Shown: positions 1 to 12,309 of the stretch, in pieces
Layout of the letters: each line of letters begins with the position of its first letter
Numbering within the stretch: position 1 is the stretch's first letter
Assembly: GCA_033030425.1 (NCBI GenBank)
Contig: JAUFSD010000020.1
Location: forward strand, 992,001 to 1,056,000
DNA length: 64,000 nt
Direction of reading: 5' to 3'
DNA from: Verpa conica
Taxonomy: Eukaryota; Ascomycota; Pezizomycetes; Pezizales; Morchellaceae
The notes under the pieces: generated by a model
The model's input: the letters and a program-made list of their open reading frames with translations, nothing else
Database searches by the model: none
What the model was told of the DNA's origin: nothing
Translations under genes and position numbers: made by a program

Positions 1-1601
1 GGTCCCGTGGGTTAGTTTCATGGATTGTTTCTACTCGAACATGGGAATGTCAAGTTGTATTGGACATCTAGACTTTTATTTCAGCTTCGGAAACTTCCCG
101 ATCAAGAATATATCTGCCTAAGGTGAGTGAATTTTATGCTAGTTCATTTAGATAAGTTATTCATGTCTAGGTCAGTGTGGTCCACGAGGCCGGTTCCCCG
201 CTGGGAGTTCTATTTCTACGCCACTATGCATATACTGCTATTTATATGCTATTCGTTCGCCTCTCATATGCCTTTCACAGTGCTGTAGAACTCAGCTGCA
301 GTCTCAAAGGCTGTATATATCAATTTCCCACCTAATTGGGACACCGATATGCATGGCCCCCGTCCTTTTCTTAGAATTCATAACCGCCCCCGCCCTATGG
401 AGCGGTTCGGGATTGTTTCTTGGCGCGGTCCCCCGGGCCTTCGGGGACCGAGCCTCCCATGGCAAACTCTATTAGTGCTGGAACCGGAGTAGGGTAGCCG
501 AGTGTCAGCAGTATAATTACTGGCATCTGTGATTCAGAAAAGATTGAAGATAATTTTATTAAGTCGAATGGGAAATTGATCCCTTATTTATACATAAACA
601 ATGTTACACAAAATGCTATGAGTCGTTCACGCCAGAATGCTCTACCATGTTCTGTAAACTACCACAACATCCTACCAGTCTCTACAGTGTCCCTTGCTTA
701 CTCTACTATCCTGATACATGACTAATACTTGACAAATGTACAAATGAACAGCACCGACACCGCCCGGTTATAGGATTACTCAGTCTCCTCAGTATCAGCA
801 AGCAGAGTCCGTAAGATTATTGGATTCTTAGCTATAGAATCTTTTTATATTGCAACCTGTTTTATCTGTTGCGAATGGCCATCCTCTCGGTTAGAGTATA
901 GTCACAGATACCGTCCAACGGCCCCTGTTACACATTCTCTATCTCTTTTAGGAAATTGGATGAACATACAAAGTATACGAGATGGGGAGCATGATGGTAC
1001 TATCTACCCTAGGAGAGTACTCCCTCTCCTATATATCCTCTATATCGGACCGTAGTATGCCTGCTGCAGGGGTCCCGCCGAAGTGACAGGCGAAGATCTG
1101 GGCTATTTGGGAAAATCTAAAACACTAAGAAATGACATATATCGAGCGATGCAACATGAACCAGACACTCATCACTAAGCACTACATTTATCAGTAATTA
1201 CCCTATCTTGATAGATTACTACTGCAACAGTTCTTAACTACAACTACAAAATTACTACACCGCACCCCGCTCCATAGGTTCCGGAAAGAAGGTTCGGGGA
1301 AGAATATACCCTAACCCTTACCAGCAGGGTCAGGCCCCCATACGACCAATGTAGTTGAGCAATGCAATACCCAGTATTTGATTAACCAGTATCGCTAATT
1401 CAGTATGCCCAAATAATAATCAATATTATTTAAGCATTTGAATTAATGATACTGGTTAAACAGTATTCAACATTTGACTAGAAATGCCTTAGATTAGCGG
1501 CATTGGTTAGAAAAAAACTAGGTTAGCGATATTTGTGAAGTAATACCCAATACTTGATTAAAAATACCCTGGATTAGCAATATTGGTTAATATAATATCC
1601 A
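1..1601. other. gene-free stretch
   Basis: No convincing coding sequence on either strand. It holds a short GC-rich hairpin (CGGTCCCC at 426-433 pairing with GGGGACCG at 443-450) and a telomere-type motif CCCTAACCC near 1308-1320. The part after 1360 is AT-rich with short repeated words such as CAGTATT. Confidence 0.5.
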
Positions 1602-2272
1602 CTATGTAAGGATAAAAGACATAGTAATAAGTTGCCAAGGGGGGACCGGCACCCCCGTGGCAAGAGATAATACTAGTTGTAGTGAGTCTTTGGCAGCGGT
1701 GCGGGAATCTTCACTAATGGCAGCGTGTGCCATTGACGTGAGCAAATTGGCCCAGAATCCTAATATAAGGTCAACAACCCTACCACCAGCTAATTCCCAG
1801 AGGACCTGTAGTACTCCCTTGCAGGCCTCCAAGTAGGGCCATGGTTCGGGTGCTAGAGGGGCCAGTGTAGCCACGGGTGAAGGAGGAGCCGGTGCAAGGA
1901 CGGGTACGAGAGGAGCTGGTATAGGGATGGGTGCGGGAGGAGCCAGCGCTGCGACGGGCGGGGTGGGAACCGGTGCTGATGGGCGGCCTCCGAGGGGACC
2001 GGTGCTGACACGGGCACAGAGAGAGGAGGTACTGCGACAGGCACGGCAGAAACTAGGGTTGGAGCTGGGGCGGGCTCGAGAGTATCTGGTATACCGCCCG
2101 CTGCATCAAGAAGCCTATTGATAGATTCGCTGAGTTTACGAATTTGCTTGCTTAGCGCCCGTGTCTCCTTCAGCTGTTTATCCGCCTGTAATGCAAGTAA
2201 GCGGGTTCTGAATTGTTTTCTCCGTATAGGCTTGGTATCGTTTTGTTCTGGTTGAGTGTCCCTCGGTGCCAT
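1602..2272 (-). pseudogene. Pro/Ala-rich protein gene, frameshifted copy
   Basis: I do not recognise the family. The minus-strand reading starts at ATG 2270-2272 with a basic, probably helical N-terminus (residues about 15-55, heptad-like leucines), followed by a Pro/Val/Ala-rich stretch. The frame is lost near 2000 and a Pro/Ala-rich stretch resumes in another frame, ending in a hydrophobic helical tail (LEACKGVLQVLWELAGG) with a stop at 1602. A degraded duplicate at 9214-9760 keeps a few extra bases at the break and reads across it in one frame, which supports a small deletion here. An intron instead of a deletion is not excluded. Function unknown. Confidence 0.45.
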
Positions 2273-3743
2273 TTTTAGAGCTCTGTGTTGTATCCAATGT
2301 TGGAACGCAGGGTGTGTTTATATATGTATTAGAAGGACAACTGTCCGCTTACATCTGGGGGACAACTTTCTCTTTAGACTACGCATATGTGTACTGAGAT
2401 TCAGGGTTAGGTTTGTCTTGGTGCAATGTACACTTGTAAAGGTAACCCGAACTTATGCTACATTGCCAAAACTACCAGCAAGAAAATACATATTCCTACA
2501 GTTTGTCAGGTATCATACAAGTCGCATGCCTCGCTTCGGGTTATGCGCGCGGTTGCAGGACTGGATGTATATTCCTGCGCCCGGGTACGTAGGTGAGTAT
2601 AGACCAGGTCGCATTTTCAATTTTTGGGGTCACAACTACAGATATCTATGATTCAGGCCTTACAGTCTTTGTAAAGAATATAATACAGGAACGCCTTACC
2701 AGCAATGAAATACATTTTCATATTTTGGATTTATTGAGAAATACGAGATTATAGGTTTGGTAAGGTTAATTGACACAGTAAAAAGACTGTCTATAGGGCT
2801 AGGTACGGGAGGGCCTATAACTACAACCGTCACACAAGCTCACTTAGGATAACGTGATGAAATTCAATAAAATAAAGTTATAAAAATAAAAAATAAAAAA
2901 ACCCATCACCACAAGGCATTCTTATGTGATTCGGCATCTGTATCACTCCCATTATCCCAGTCTATAATATCTTCATCTAAATATTCACCCATATCGAAAT
3001 CCACTGTGTGCAATAAAAGTCGTAGATCACTAATAGAGTTTTTGCTGTAACCCAGGTACCTCTTGGAAATGCGGTAATCGACGATTTACTCCAGCTCTTC
3101 TGTAATCGGTCCATCTGAAGATACTCCAACGCCTTGGCAAACGAGCATATTGGCAAACTCCAATCCCTGTCTTTCCCACCTCTTGTCATATATGTTATTG
3201 GTTTGCTTCTTCTCATGACTCACTGTCCGTGTACCAGTGTCAATGGATTTGGACGCGTGTGGGTAGCGCTCTAGTAGTTTGCGCCAAACATCTAATTCGA
3301 TAAATTCAGTTCGGTCCTATATATTAGTTAGCTACTCCCCACAGTCCATATGCCATCTCAGTAATTGTTTTCCAATAAGCCTTACCTCTCTCATTGTTGA
3401 CTTTGTAGATTCGTGGCCCGTTCCTGGTGTACCTCGAATGTCCCGTGCCATGCTCGTCTTAGTTATAAACGTCTGTATTATGGCGATCGAGTATGTATGC
3501 CCTAAGCCACGTTAGTAAGTTTTTTACCTCTTAAAATTGGTGATAAAGAGATCATGAACGGTATATATAGGGTGGTTATGGAGGTCTTTGGAGCAGATGG
3601 GAGTATTGTGGAACATTTACGGAGAAGACACCTCAGGTACTAACTAACCTTGTGCAGTTAGAGAGCCTACATCGATCAACCTTGAGCTCTGACTCATGAA
3701 TCCACGTACACACCTCATCCCCCTGGATGATGGGTTGCCACTA
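2273..3743. other. gene-free stretch
   Basis: Short open frames on both strands look random and no protein family or repeat boundary was recognised. The first about 110 bases upstream of the 2272 gene are similar to sequence at 9750-9860, so the duplication includes the promoter region (shared word GTGTTTATATATGTAT). Confidence 0.4.
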
Positions 3744-4079
3744 CAGCGAAATCGCCCTATAAGGATATGCTGTTGGAGCGGTACTATATCCTTATGGATG
3801 AACCGAGTGATTGTACATGACTTTGGGTATTTTTGGGCATGGGGTCCCAGGGCTTGCTTATTGCGGACTCAGGGCAGTGACACCCACTCAGAGCTGGACA
3901 TACTTTTACCGATACCACAAGTGAATCAGTGGCAATAGATGTCTTATATAACCCTAACCCTACTCTTCATATAAGGATATAATTCTTATTTTCTCATACT
4001 AAAATACCCTGGGCTGTCACTCATACCCTTATAAGCCAAATATCCTTATATAACAATCCCTTATAGGGCGGTTCTGCTG
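3744..4079. mobile_element. pogo/Tc1-type MITE, 336 bp
   Basis: The left end CAGCGAAATCGCCCTATAAG and the right end, read in reverse complement as CAGCAGAACCGCCCTATAAG, form terminal inverted repeats. TA lies directly outside both ends (3742-3743 and 4080-4081), the target duplication of Tc1/mariner-pogo elements. There is no transposase, so it is non-autonomous. The same end sequence recurs in the 174-bp element at 38349-38522. A telomere-type motif (ACCCTAACCC, 3951-3960) lies inside. Confidence 0.75.
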
Positions 4080-5755
4080 TATACGCAAATATTACGCTCC
4101 GCGGTGCGTACATTCCCAGCGCTAACACTAATATCCGTTGCATGTCGGCACAGCACAATTGGAGGTAGGCTACTCTGCCGTAGTCCGTTATAGAACAAAT
4201 TAAAGTATAAACTACAGAACCAGAGTCGAGTAAGGGAAGGATGTTTTTGGCTCATTAACTATGGCTCAAGTGAATTAGCAACGGTATGGATGCCCTGATT
4301 GTGTGTGAGGGTAGGAGAAAGACGAAGTCAAACAGTAGACAATCAGTACCTAAGCAAGGTGGATTTCTTCAAATACTAGATAATATTTGTCACCTCCTAT
4401 TACCCCGACCAGCAAGACGTCTGTTTCTCGTGTGCTATCGTTCGGTGGGAAGGATAGATGCTTCCCGTCTGTTACTATCCGATGAAATAGATCGGTGGAC
4501 CTCGTCTGCTGCTATGTTGGTGAAGAGGATAGGGAGTTTAGGATTGAGGGGTCCCATAAAGTGGATGGATGGAGATGTCAAGATAAAGCTAGCCTAAGAG
4601 GGGCCACAGTTGCTAAGACCTCATCCTTGTGCGGGGAGGAAGCAGCTTAGTGTATACCGGATGTGGAACCCGTTAGCCCAACATCGTAGGCCTTCGTGTC
4701 ATGTCATAACGTGGCGCTGAGGCGTAGGCAGTGTTCGCAACGGGGTAGTCCGTCTATCCTGAGGTTAGGACCGGATGCCCTATGACTCTATAGTTCGTCC
4801 TAGCCTGCCTTCGAGGCGGTCCAGGGCGTAAGGAACGAGTACTATGGACCGCATAAGGCCCGACAGGGCGCCAAGTTTTCAGGGCTAGGGTTTCTTCCCC
4901 CAAAACAACTATCATTCCCTACCTACTCCCCCTTAGGCTATGGATACCAGCAAATACTACATGTTCTTTTCCCAGAATAGTGCACAAGATTCCTTACCAA
5001 CTGTCTACACGGTCCTCGTAGTCCTAGAGAATCTCGCCCGGAGTTACTGCAGGGCTCTACCGGGGCCATAGACAGCTGCAAACACTGCTTCAAAAGTATT
5101 CTCCGGTCGTAAGCCCATGATCTCTCTCCCGCGATCTTTATAAGCTATCTTTATTAGGAGGCATATACAACTGTAAGGGCCGAGGTGAAAGGGAGATACT
5201 TAACGTCCTATTTATTTCTAGAATAACCTTCATTTTTGGTAATATCTCATTCGTGACGTCTTTCTCCATGGCTCATTTCGTATAGACCGGTACCGAGCAG
5301 ATTCATCGATAACATGATCCTCTTTCATTCTTATTCTATTCAACTCAAGCAGCGGATAAAGGGTGGGTTAGAATGAGGGCGGCAATTCTAGTAAATATAA
5401 CAAACACATAGCCATTTACTACATAGGATCCTCTACAAGAGTCGTATTGGAGGTCCACAACCTGGCATTCTATGGAAACGGTTATACGTCATTCAATCAC
5501 CACTTATTTCAAGGTGTTATAAAACTTGTTGATGCCCGCCCTCTCTCTCTCGCTCTTCATTTCGCTCACATAGTCCTTCTCAATACATACCAAAGTCCAC
5601 TCGTACAGTCAGCTCACTCGCTCTACAACATTTCTTCATAGAGTCCACCCTATCATACGTGTCACATCTAGCTTGAACCGGACCTACACCGTCTTCAATA
5701 CCGCAACAACTACGAACATCTATCCGGCGCTCACCACCCAAACCCCAACACCATC
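4080..5755. other. gene-free stretch
   Basis: No supported gene. Open frames of 60-100 codons on both strands have no recognisable protein character. The last about 250 bases are pyrimidine- and C/A-rich like a fungal 5' leader and run into the small ORF at 5756. Confidence 0.4.
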
Positions 5756-5926
5756 ATGCCTGGATATACCGACACCACCAATATAGGCAGTACTAGTGAC
5801 TCTGACCATGTCAATAGAACCTCAGGCACGGACAGTCCCCCCTCTACCGACAGCAACAGGTGTGGTAAGTGTAAAATGAACTTCACTGGGACTGCCCGTA
5901 CCTGTACCTGTGGCAAATGTCCGTAG
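5756..5926 (+). CDS. small Cys-rich protein, 56 aa (putative)
   Basis: A 56-codon frame with a well-formed start context (ACACCATCATGCC) after a C/A-rich leader. The N-terminal 35 residues are Ser/Thr/Asp-rich and probably disordered. The C-terminus carries CGKC and CTCGKC, spaced like a single small zinc ribbon (CxxC ... CxCxxC), ending two residues before the stop. No family is recognised and no signal peptide is visible. It could be the terminal exon of a longer gene or a chance frame. The Cys pattern and the leader are the only support. Confidence 0.35.
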   Translation: MPGYTDTTNIGSTSDSDHVNRTSGTDSPPSTDSNRCGKCKMNFTGTARTCTCGKCP

Positions 5927-7149
5927 AAAATCTCCAAGGGTTGAACAAATGGGTTAAGACCTAGTGATATGAATTGGATGCGATGATTCAGGAAGTAAAG
6001 GGATACCCAATTTTGCCTACTGATTAATGGGATAAATTTAGCGGGATTTTCGATTTGATATGTAATACTCTTCATTGAGTAGTCTGTTTGGTTCATAGAT
6101 ATAATAATACAATTAATTAAACCTCCACAAGATATCAGATAATTTGATAGCTATAAAATGTAGACCAACCTGTTGGAGCAGCGCACTCCCAAGCCGTTTT
6201 CTAACCTTGAACAAATCTCCAATCCATCCACCGATTTGTTGTAGACTAACCAAAGACTATACTTCGTATTCTTAAACATGATAGAGGTCCTATATGTCTG
6301 TGTTTTATCCTTTATTCCCTAGCTAGGTAATTCCGAGAGGATGAGTGTAATGCTGTGCTAAAACTATTATTCCTATTTACAATATTCTACATCTAAACAT
6401 TTATTCATACCAAAGCTCGGTTCTCCGTAGATATCATTGTGGTCAAATCCCGAACAGCCCTTCTATACGCAGACTTTCATTAAGTAACACCCTGAATTAT
6501 AGGTAGGTCATTGCCCCGTACGTCTAAAAGTTGGAATCTGAACAATTTAGACAAAGTTTACCGAGGGGCTCCATATATACTGCTTTATGAATAATGGGAA
6601 TGACCTATGATGTCTAGACATTTATCAAGCCATTCCGAGTCGCAAAATGTGTGGTTTCTGTTCTCAAATACAACGCACAGAGCATTCGTGTCGATCACGA
6701 GGTTCGATCTATCAGTAGTCCATCCAGTAGTTTATCCTGAAGACCTACGGGAGTCTCCGAGCTGGTAAAGGACATACTGTGAGTGATAGAACGTGTGGTA
6801 CTACGCTCAGGGGTGACGGACTACCCTATTATAAACATTAGGGTTAGGGTTAAAAGGTTCTGTAAAGTAAGTAGGTGGAGATGATTAGGTGTCAAGATAG
6901 AGCAGGCTTATAAATAGTAATTTCGTGAGGCTGAGTGTAGCTCTGCGTATATCATTTCCTATACGGTTACATATATCTAATGAGGCTCATCCACCGGGTC
7001 ATCTGCATGGAATTCGTGTCGCTTCCAGCACCACTCAGGTGGTCCCTTACTTCCTCTCATTTGCTTCATAAGCTCTCTCACTACTACGTCGGGTGGCCCT
7101 CCCAGATGTCCACCCTTTCGGTGCCACCATACCTCTTCGATGTGTGGCT
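5927..7149. other. gene-free stretch with a telomere-type motif
   Basis: No convincing gene. A clean telomere-type tract (TTAGGGTTAGGGTTA) lies at 6839-6853. The sequence is otherwise AT-rich and without clear repeat ends. Confidence 0.4.
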
Positions 7150-7352
7150 ACTATTGTAGATGCTTCCTAATAATGTTAGCTGATGGGCGGTTTCATATAT
7201 GAGTCAGGTGTATCTCTATTTGCTCTGTTTGAGGATCCAGGGCAAGGAATCCCATATTAGGGTTTAAGAGTTCTCTTTTGGAGCATATATCGGTAGATCC
7301 CTCTCTCTTATACAATAGAATCAGTAGTTTTTACCACAGGTTATGAGCCCGG
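7150..7352 (+). mobile_element. copia-type LTR (about 189 bp) plus primer-binding site
   Basis: The stretch 7150-7338 aligns by eye, end to end, with the solo LTR at 62665-62856 (opposite strand); shared words include TAGATGCTTCCTAATAA and GAGGATCCAGGGCA. It ends in TTTTTACCACA and is followed at once by GGTTATGAGCCCGG. That sequence is complementary to the anticodon arm of an initiator-Met tRNA, the half-tRNA primer site used by copia-type retrotransposons. The first base pair is TA rather than TG, so the left end is mutated. No internal coding region follows in order, so this is a broken 5' end. Confidence 0.6.
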
Positions 7353-7520
7353 ATCGCTCCAAAACCTCCATCCTAAAATATACGCACCTGGAGTATTTGC
7401 GATCCCATACCCCGAGAAGCTTCGCATCTCTTGGCACCAAGCATTACTCCTAGCACTTCCCTTATAGGCTTAGCATTCCTTGGCAATGCCCCTCTCTATC
7501 ATACAATGACGTCAACCAGT

Positions 7521-7602
7521 CAACCCCATCAACCTACCTCGACCTCAACCCCATCAACCTACCTCGACCTCAACCCCATCAACCTACCTCGACCTCAACC
7601 CC
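7521..7602. repeat. 25-bp tandem repeat, 3.3 copies
   Basis: Three perfect 25-bp units beginning CAACCCCATCAACC, starting at 7521, 7546 and 7571, with a 7-base partial copy after them. The unit length is not a multiple of three, so a coding repeat is unlikely. Confidence 0.9.
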
Positions 7603-7726
7603 TTTGCCTAACCCCCGGCCATCCACATACCATAAGGAAGGTGCCCCAGGGACTTTAGAAGGCGCCAAGGGAAAGCAAAAACCCTTATCCACCACATCGT
7701 GCGATAACTCTATTCTACCATATATC

Positions 7727-7990
7727 TCCGGGCTCATAACCTGTGGTAAAAACTACTGATTGCCGAGATGGTGTATGCTAAATCGGGTCGACTGCCGAGT
7801 ATCACGTACATCAGGCTTCCTATCAATGACTTGTAATCCTTATCATTGACTAGCTCTAGATCAGGATTAGCTTCCGAATCACGTAGGTGTAAGCCTGCTT
7901 CCATAGGTGTCGAAACGGGGTTGCAGCCTTCCATGCCGAATCGGTGGAGGATCGTGTCAATGAACCGCTGTTGATTTAGGCATATTACGC
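7727..7990 (-). pseudogene. copia reverse transcriptase fragment fused to an LTR end
   Basis: Read on the minus strand, 7990-7762 encodes the end of a Ty1/copia reverse transcriptase: NQQRFIDTILHRFG, CNPVSTPME, then SLIGSLMYV and RPDLAYTIS, the usual order. It runs directly into CAATCAGTAGTTTTTACCACA and the initiator-tRNA-like GGTTATGAGCCCGG, which is the LTR end and primer site seen at 7319-7352 in opposite orientation. This is therefore a chimeric fragment, not a whole element. It is one arm of an inverted pair with the next feature. Confidence 0.7.
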
Positions 7991-8002
7991 CATTCCGACG
8001 TA

Positions 8003-8190
8003 CGATGCCGATGGCAGCAGGCTTACACCTACGTTATTCGGAAGATAATCCTGATCTAGAGCTGGTCAATGGTAAGTATTACAAGTCATTGATAGGCAGC
8101 CTGATGTACGTGATGCTCGGCAGTCGGCCCGATTTAGCATACACCATCTCGGCAATCAGCAGTTTTTACCACAGCTACCGCATCTTGCCC
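8003..8190 (+). pseudogene. inverted second copy of the copia RT fragment
   Basis: The plus strand encodes the same segment as 7734-7934 on the minus strand (PMAAGLHLR ... SLIGSLMYV ... RPDLAYTIS), with scattered substitutions. The two copies face outward from a spacer of about 10 bases. Similarity stops right after TTTTTACCACAG, so this copy lacks the primer-site sequence. A long hairpin could form from the pair. Confidence 0.65.
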
Positions 8191-9213
8191 CACCGAGTGA
8201 TACGCTATGGAGCGTGGAACTGCTTCCGGAAGTTCCAGATATACGCTTGTAAACTCTCTATTATATACTTATTGTTACACTAGTTCCACATTTCCACGTC
8301 CCTAGGGGGAAATTTATATCAAACAGTGCAAGTTCCACGAAACTACTCCCTTACATAATAATATTAGAGATAATATAACTATTTTGCATCGTTATTCGGC
8401 CTCTACCCAGATACGTCATGATCCCCTTGTATTCAAATCCAAATACCAAAGTTAGTGAAAAAATAAATAAGGACATTGTGAACAAGATAATTAGAATTAA
8501 TTAGTTACAAGGCCATGTAACACCATTTACACCGCCATCCCTCGTAGAATACTAGGGCGATACCCCCCGCCTCGCTTTCCTTGACATCGTAGGCCTTCAT
8601 AAAAACAATAGGTAAATTGTGCACACGCAAAGATACTAAACCACAAGTATCAGTATACATGCGCGCTCACTCAGGCCGCGTGCAGAGGAAAACTCTGCCA
8701 TTTCTCCCATCATTATCCCGAATCAAGCATTTCGCCCGTGACCGCGAAGATACTTCCAGGTACTCCGTATTCTGAATATACCTATCCCCAACGAAAACAC
8801 TGCCTGGGGGCGGGGGGCGCCCCAAATGAGTGGCGGCTGCGTGGCGCTCTACATCAATCTGTAAGAATTGGATAACACCACTTTGACCGGTGAACCTACC
8901 CGTCATAATTGAAAGTGATATCTTCGTATACAACAAGGGATACTCGATCGGCAGACTATGTGGATATTCAATGGGTTTATGGCCACGCACGCCGCTATTG
9001 AATAACTTGATTGGATGTCTTGCCTGGAATCACTTATGGATTAGCTACAAGGATACCAGATGGGTAAGGTTTACCTACTCAACGCATCTGATTGCCTCAT
9101 GTCTCCCGGATGCCGCCTTAAATTTGCTAGATAGAGAGAGGAAAGGGGGGAAGAGGGACTTCCTCCTCTATATAGTACATTTGCTCTATAGGGTTCGGCC
9201 TATAAGGATAACT
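8191..9213. other. gene-free stretch
   Basis: No supported gene. The right edge (about 9190-9213) carries TATAGGGTTCGGCC and CCTATAAGGATAACTG followed by TA. This resembles the CAGT...CCTATAAG ends of the pogo-like MITEs at 3744 and 38349 and abuts the truncated duplicate gene at 9214. It is probably a partial MITE end. No matching left end was found. Confidence 0.35.
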
Positions 9214-9760
9214 GTAGGAGGAGCCGATGTAGCGACGGGTGAAGGAGAAGTCGGTGGGAACCGGTGCTGATGCTGGGTTGGGCTCCAAGGGACTGGCGCT
9301 GACACGGGCCAAGAGAAAAGAGGCATTGCGACAGGTACGGTAGAAGCTGGTGTTGTAGCTGGGTCAGGCTCGGAGGTACCTTTATACCGCCCGTTCCTTT
9401 AATAAACCTATTGATTGATTTTTTGAGTTTATTAGTTTGCTTGCATAGCTCTTGTGTTGACTCCAGCTACTCATCTTGCTATGGTTGATATCTGTTAAAT
9501 ATGTACTTTGTATAATTACGGAAGAAGAAAGAAAGAAAGAGCAAGGAGGGGTGAGCCCCTTCTTGTAGGTGAGGACACCTGTTATCAGCTACTAGTACAC
9601 TTACTAGCCTAATTATTAGTGCAATGTCTTGTTTTCAAAAATATTGACCGGGTTCTCCTTTTTATTTGTGTTTTCCCTTTGCTACACATGAGTTCATATC
9701 TTCCCACTCTGGTTGAATTTCTCCCGGTGCCATGTTTGGGGTTCCATATATTGGTTCTGA
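9214..9760 (-). pseudogene. degraded duplicate of the 1602-2272 gene
   Basis: Sequence from GGAGGAGCC (9214) to CTTGTGTTGACTCC (about 9465) matches 1938-2170. Sequence from CTGGTTGAATTTCTCCCGGTGCCAT (about 9705-9730) matches the start-codon region at 2249-2272. About 230 bases of unrelated DNA separate the two parts, and the 3' half of the gene is missing at the MITE-like junction at 9213. The frame has several stops. The copy helps show that the 1602-2272 gene lost bases near 2000. Confidence 0.55.
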
Positions 9761-12309
9761 GGTTGGAACATAGGATGTGTTTATATATGTATCATAAGGA
9801 CAGCCTCCAGTTATACTTTATGTTGCACGAAAGCCTAGTCTCCGGACTCCGTATATACTCCGTCATTAGTTAGGGGCAGATGGGTAGTCACTCGCATATC
9901 GAGTGAGAGTATGTGATGCCCTCTCGTTCTACAAAACTCTGAGCACCCGCGCGAGGATAGGCAGATAAAATACAAAGGTGAACACCCGCAACACATATAT
10001 AAGTATACGGAGCTAGGGTGCTCAGATCAGTCACTCGTAAAGAGAAAAGTAGAAAACAAAAGATGAAAGAAAAAAAAAAGAAAAAATAATATGAAAGAAA
10101 AGAACTACTCCTCGCCTTCCTCTTCCTTGATATTCCCCCGCCAATGTCCCTATCCCCCACTCTTCGCTCTTGTTCTCTTCCTCAATCTCAACTTGGCCTC
10201 CTCCCCCTCCTCCTAATCGCTTTCTTCTTTTTCCCTGAAAACTCCCTCCACACCAATGTGCCCCCACGTCCAGTTTTTCTTGTCTCCAGGATAAAGGTAT
10301 GTCATCTATCTCGATGGGGCTCGTCTAGAGTGTTTCCTTAGGATGACCTCACTCGCACGCCTCATCCGGAAACACCTACCATAACACCATACTATTTCCG
10401 TATCATCAGCGCACGTGTGCTGTCTTGTAATGAGAAAATACTACATACACGCAGTGACCAGAATAACAGTGCTTGATGGCAGCAAAAAAAAAATCTTACT
10501 GTGTTACATCTATTTAGCCCTAGATGGAGTCAAAGAACGGTCTTAGCGCTGCCCGACCACTGTCCCCCCCCCACAGTTATTGTAGGGGGACAAAAATACC
10601 CGGTCACCTACGGTAACGAAAGGTTTGAGATAAGTATCATTACACAACCAAAATAGATAAACAGAAAGTTAAACTTGAGAAAGAATACATTAATAGTTTA
10701 TATACTATTTACTTATATTAATCTATGTATTTTTATGGAAGAAGATATCATAACCAGATGAGTTTCTCGGTTGCTATGACCAGGTATCTATGTCCCCCTA
10801 CAATACGACAACCACTGAGCTTATCATTTTGACAGTACTTAACCTCGGAAACCCCCCCCCTCATCATAGATTCACTAATACTCCAGTATTTTACCGAATT
10901 TTCTTGGAGGCTTTTGGTCATTATGCGTCATTAGGATTGACAATATAGCACTCCTCAAAACTAGAAAAAAATTACAAGTTTTATGTGCCCGGATGACCGA
11001 CGTTTATAAAGAACCCGGGTTGTGTATGACTCCTGTATATACTAATTAAAACAGGCATCTAGTGAAAATAACCGGTATACTCATGCTTATGAGTCCCCCC
11101 TATCTACTGCAGCAGAAGAAATGATTTTTGAAGAGTAACTCTAACCCTGACCCTGCCCCCACCCGGCATAAGAACTGATCATTGGAGTGTTTCTCCACTG
11201 GCGGGGATCATTCACTATAATACAGTTTATTTTAAATATATGATGGGTGTAGAGCTAGTATCACCCACCCTTCACTTATATATGATCTACTGGTCTAGAG
11301 ATACCAATACAGGTATCATCCTTCGCTTCCACCGTGCAGATATTCTCACTTGGGCATGTATCTTTGTTGGGAGGATAGTATCCCCTTACTTAGTCTGATT
11401 TGGGGCTATGAGTCCCGACCGAGGGGAAAGATTCTGAGTGTAAATTCACATAGTTAATACCGGAACTGAAAAATCAACTACAACCACTCATCAAACCACC
11501 TCCTCCCTCAACAATGTTCGGGTACCGAAGTTGTAAATCTCGTAGAATCAGCTCTGGAGTCTTAGGATCATGATAATCTCCCCCCTGAAAAGAAACGTTA
11601 ACCCACCTTCCGGCCCTTGCATGACGAGCGGGATGGGGGGGGACAGAAAACGGCTCAAAAAGTCATTCAAGAAACATTAATGGTGGGTTTAATCTAAAGT
11701 GCCGCTGTATCTAATTAATGAGGGGGAGGGGGAAGTAGGAGCTGTGGATTTTGCTTATCGTTTTAGGTTCTTCTGTTTTACCCGTTCTCGCCAAGTTTGT
11801 TTCGAAAGTCGTTGTTGGGGTTCTTTGGTGTGTTAGTGCTTTTACCAATATTGTTTTCACTGGGAGGTATGGGTTCGATGTTGAGAATAGTAAATGTAAG
11901 ATATTGCCTAGGCGCTCTGGAGTTCCCGGGGATTCCACTAGAGTTAGTAAAAAAATACTGTGCGCTATTAGGGGGCGTGTTAGGAAAATCCCGTCAACTT
12001 GAATAATTCTATGTTTTGAAGTTTTATGCCTAAATCAGAAGTGATACCTTAATGCCACTGTAGTGGCGGCATGTAAGAGCTCCCCCAAAAAAAAAAAAAA
12101 AAAATCTCAGGAATGGACGCCCAAAACAGAGCCGATAAGGAACTGCTGTTGCTAGAATACCAGGAGATGGCAGTGAAAGAAGTTATCTCCCTCCCTCTTC
12201 AAAGACCGTAAGGTCGGTAAATACTTCCATGGTTTAGGAGGTCGATAGAGGTGGGCGCAGTTCCACGTAGTGACGGATAATATATTGAAGCTAGAGGAAG
12301 AGCTAGATT
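9761..12309. other. gene-free, low-complexity stretch
   Basis: Contains an A-rich tract with GAAA runs (about 10055-10105), a C-run/G-run hairpin (TGTCCCCC ... GGGGGACA, about 10560-10592) and an 18-A run at 12088-12105 that looks like a poly(A) tail but has no target duplication I could find. Overlapping frames at 11711-12006 look like one another's shadows. No gene is supported. Confidence 0.4.

Noticed and set aside
5731..6096. 121-codon minus-strand frame
   Set aside because: Largely antisense to the small Cys-rich frame at 5756-5926, with no domain character of its own.
6700..6740. GGTTCGATC word as a tRNA B box
   Set aside because: No A box, acceptor stem or cloverleaf pairing around it.
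7521..7602. 25-bp repeats as a CRISPR array
   Set aside because: The repeats are directly adjacent with no spacers, and the context is eukaryotic.
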